Assembly: GCA_020056205.1 (NCBI GenBank)
Contig: JAGVIF010000114.1
Span: forward strand, 1 to 5,898
Direction: 5' to 3'
Origin: Lentisphaeria bacterium
GTDB lineage: Bacteria; Verrucomicrobiota; Lentisphaeria; Victivallales; GWF2-50-93
Length of the DNA stretch: 5,898 bases
A program made the position numbers and the translations under genes. This document shows, one piece after another, positions 4,867-5,898 of the stretch. A model generated the notes under the pieces. That model was not told where the DNA came from. It did not search any database and worked only from the letters and a program-made list of their open reading frames with translations. Within the stretch, counting starts at the first letter, position 1, and each line of letters starts with the position of its first letter.

Positions 4867-5304
4867 TCAAATCATATATTCAGACCCCGAATTTTCCAGT
4901 CCCTTTTCAATCAAATCCTGTAGTGATATTGAGGCGGCGCAGTTCCGCAAAACGCAGGAAAGCCTGTCCCACAAATTTTCTCTGAGAAACCTCTCCATAT
5001 TTGTATATTTTCTTTTTTTAAGACTCTCATTGACGATGTTAAATTTGCCCTCAAAGAGTTCGAGGACGTTGAGGATTATTGTATCTTCGGGCCTCCTGTT
5101 CAGCCTGTATCCGCCGTTGCAGCCGCGTTCCGCAACGACGAGACCGGCGTTTCTCAGAATAATCATAATCTGTTCGAGATATGGTTCGGATATTTCGAGT
5201 TTTTTCGCAAGGAGCCTTCCGTGCGGAACGCGGTCCCCGCTGTTCTCGACCGCCAGTTGAATCAATATCTGGACGGCATAAATCGTTTTTTTTGAAAGCT
5301 TCAT
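4867..5304 (-). CDS. Rrf2-family transcriptional regulator, CymR-like (no Fe-S cysteine cluster)
   Basis: A 145-residue Rrf2-family DNA-binding protein. The N-terminal winged helix-turn-helix begins MKLSKKTIYAVQILIQLA. The recognition region is LAKKLEISEPYLEQIMIILRNAGLV (within 32-56). The wing motif is ERGCNGGYRL (59-68), followed by a family-typical helix with LELFEG (81-86). IscR/NsrR/RirA members carry three cysteines in the loop near residues 90-105. That loop (87-105) has none here; the only cysteines are C62, C117 and C122. The protein is therefore more like CymR, the cysteine-metabolism repressor that works with CysK in Bacillus. cysK lies directly downstream, which supports a cysteine or sulfur role, though this remains an inference. 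I chose ATG at 5304, which overlaps the preceding stop as ATGA and fits the family start. An in-frame ATG at 5316 would add MDKI. Neither has a good RBS, so translation is probably coupled to the upstream frame. Confidence 0.88.
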   Translation of the reverse strand: MKLSKKTIYAVQILIQLAVENSGDRVPHGRLLAKKLEISEPYLEQIMIILRNAGLVVAERGCNGGYRLNRRPEDTIILNVLELFEGKFNIVNESLKKRKYTNMERFLRENLWDRLSCVLRNCAASISLQDLIEKGLENSGSEYMI

Positions 5305-5732
5305 GATTTTATCCATTTAAAATTGACAGATTTCAGGATATCATAGCCGCTTATGAAATCTGCGAAATTCGCAAATTCGGAATCAAAATAATCGCAGGCT
5401 ATTTTCCCGATTAACGACGGCATGTCGTCCAGTCTCAGAACAATTTCTTCATTCAAAAACGAACTTCCGCCTTCCTTCGGCATTGAATTCATTATCCTGG
5501 CAAATTCGCTGATTTTGCCTTCTGAACTTTTCTGGAAGCCCTGAATTCCGAGCGCGGCAATCACATGTCCGCCGCAGGCGTTTGGGCAGCCTGAAATTTT
5601 GATTGACTTTATCATGCTGGAAATTTTGCCGGCTTTAAGTCCGGCAAAATTCTGAGCGGTTTTCTTAAATATTTTTTCTTTTTTCCGTCGCTGTCTCCTC
5701 TTTCGAGACTGTTGCTTTTTAAGGAATTTCAA
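5301..5732 (-). pseudogene. 5'-truncated siroheme nitrite/sulfite reductase fragment
   Basis: From about residue 43 of this 143-residue frame the sequence matches the last domain of siroheme [4Fe-4S] nitrite/sulfite reductases. IKISGCPNACGG holds the C-x3-C half of the cluster and siroheme ligand site; ALGIQGF follows, then a family-like tail with DDMPSLIGKIACDYF. The partner C-x5-C motif and all earlier domains are absent. The first 40 residues are a lysine/arginine-rich stretch unlike the family, starting at a TTG (5732) just inside a TAA. An ATG at 5615 sits right before the conserved part but has no RBS. Upstream DNA from 5740 is dispersed repeat, so the missing half is not in another frame nearby. 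An intact assimilatory enzyme would make the sulfide used by CysK. I read this as a deletion remnant, still continuous to its native stop, which overlaps rrf2 by 4 nt. A genuine small siroheme-domain protein is the alternative. Confidence 0.6.
5622..5651. repeat. Perfect 11-bp inverted repeat inside the reductase fragment
   Basis: AATTTTGCCGG (5622-5632) and CCGGCAAAATT (5641-5651) flank the 8-nt loop CTTTAAGT. It lies exactly where the basic, non-homologous leader ends and the recognisable siroheme domain begins. It has no adjoining T-run, so it is not a standard terminator. It may mark the deletion or junction point. Confidence 0.6.
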
Positions 5733-5744
5733 AGTTTATGAACA

Positions 5745-5898
5745 CCCAATTTCCAATTTTAGATTTTTAACAACCCTTCGACAAGTTCGACGAGTTCGAC
5801 AAGCTCACCGCGAACAGGCTCACTGCGGGCAAGCTCAGGACAGGCGAAATACACGAAATTATTTTTCACCTTTTTCCCTTTTTTTGCCACGAATTACA
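5745..5898. repeat. Dispersed intergenic repeats at the right edge
   Basis: The stretch is gene-free. CCCAATTTCCAATTTTAG (5745-5762) matches the type seen near 821. TTCGACAAG, TTCGACGAG and TTCGACAAG stand in tandem at 5777-5803. They are followed by CTCACCGCG, AACAGG, CTCACTGCG, GGCAAG and CTCAGGACAGG to 5844, which is the same module as 1012-1053. Further on, ATACACGAAATT and a terminal GCCACGAATTACA look like the start of a common CGAATTACA-type intergenic repeat that continues beyond the window. Confidence 0.7.

Noticed and set aside
5777..5844. Possible CRISPR-like array of 9-mers
   Set aside because: Units are 9 bp with no spacers and no cas genes; this is a short tandem and dispersed repeat.

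Overview
This 5.9 kb window looks like chromosomal DNA from a free-living, probably anaerobic or microaerobic bacterium of moderate GC content. The phylum cannot be fixed from the sequence. The signs are a bacterial tRNA gene with an encoded CCA, Shine-Dalgarno-type starts, short operons with overlapping genes, a bacteriohemerythrin-like protein, cysteine-synthesis genes, and intergenic DNA filled with the kind of degenerate dispersed repeats often seen in genomes of uncultured environmental bacteria. No phage, plasmid, transposase or CRISPR features were found.

Left part (+ strand, 1-812): the C-terminal end of an unrecognised zinc-ribbon protein (1-234) is followed by a likely terminator and then a hemerythrin-family gene (360-812). 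In that gene one expected iron-ligand histidine is an aspartate and the N-terminus carries a 3 x 12 bp in-frame repeat. Bases 813-1424 hold no convincing gene. They contain repeats, plus a short stretch that is open on both strands and may be a gene remnant.

Middle part (- strand, 3609 down to 1474): an apparent three-gene operon runs YqfO/NIF3-like protein, M50 membrane metalloprotease, then xseA (exonuclease VII large subunit). Gaps are 8 nt and then an 8-nt overlap, and the unit ends in a strong hairpin terminator at 1425-1460. No xseB is present. A tRNA with anticodon CAT (3681-3757, + strand) lies divergently from this operon, with candidate promoters for both in the shared 70 bp gap.

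Right part (- strand, 5732 down to 3812): a 5'-truncated siroheme nitrite/sulfite reductase fragment, an Rrf2-family regulator overlapping it by 4 nt (ATGA), and cysK (cysteine synthase). This reads as a sulfur-assimilation locus: sulfite to sulfide, then sulfide plus O-acetylserine to cysteine, under a CymR-like regulator. The reductase, however, has lost most of its length, and repeat DNA lies where its 5' part should be. The most interesting structure is a pair of closely related 41-nt palindromic hairpins placed immediately after the stop codons of the regulator gene and of cysK. They bracket cysK and include one compensated base-pair change. The window ends in the same dispersed repeat family seen around 1012-1053.
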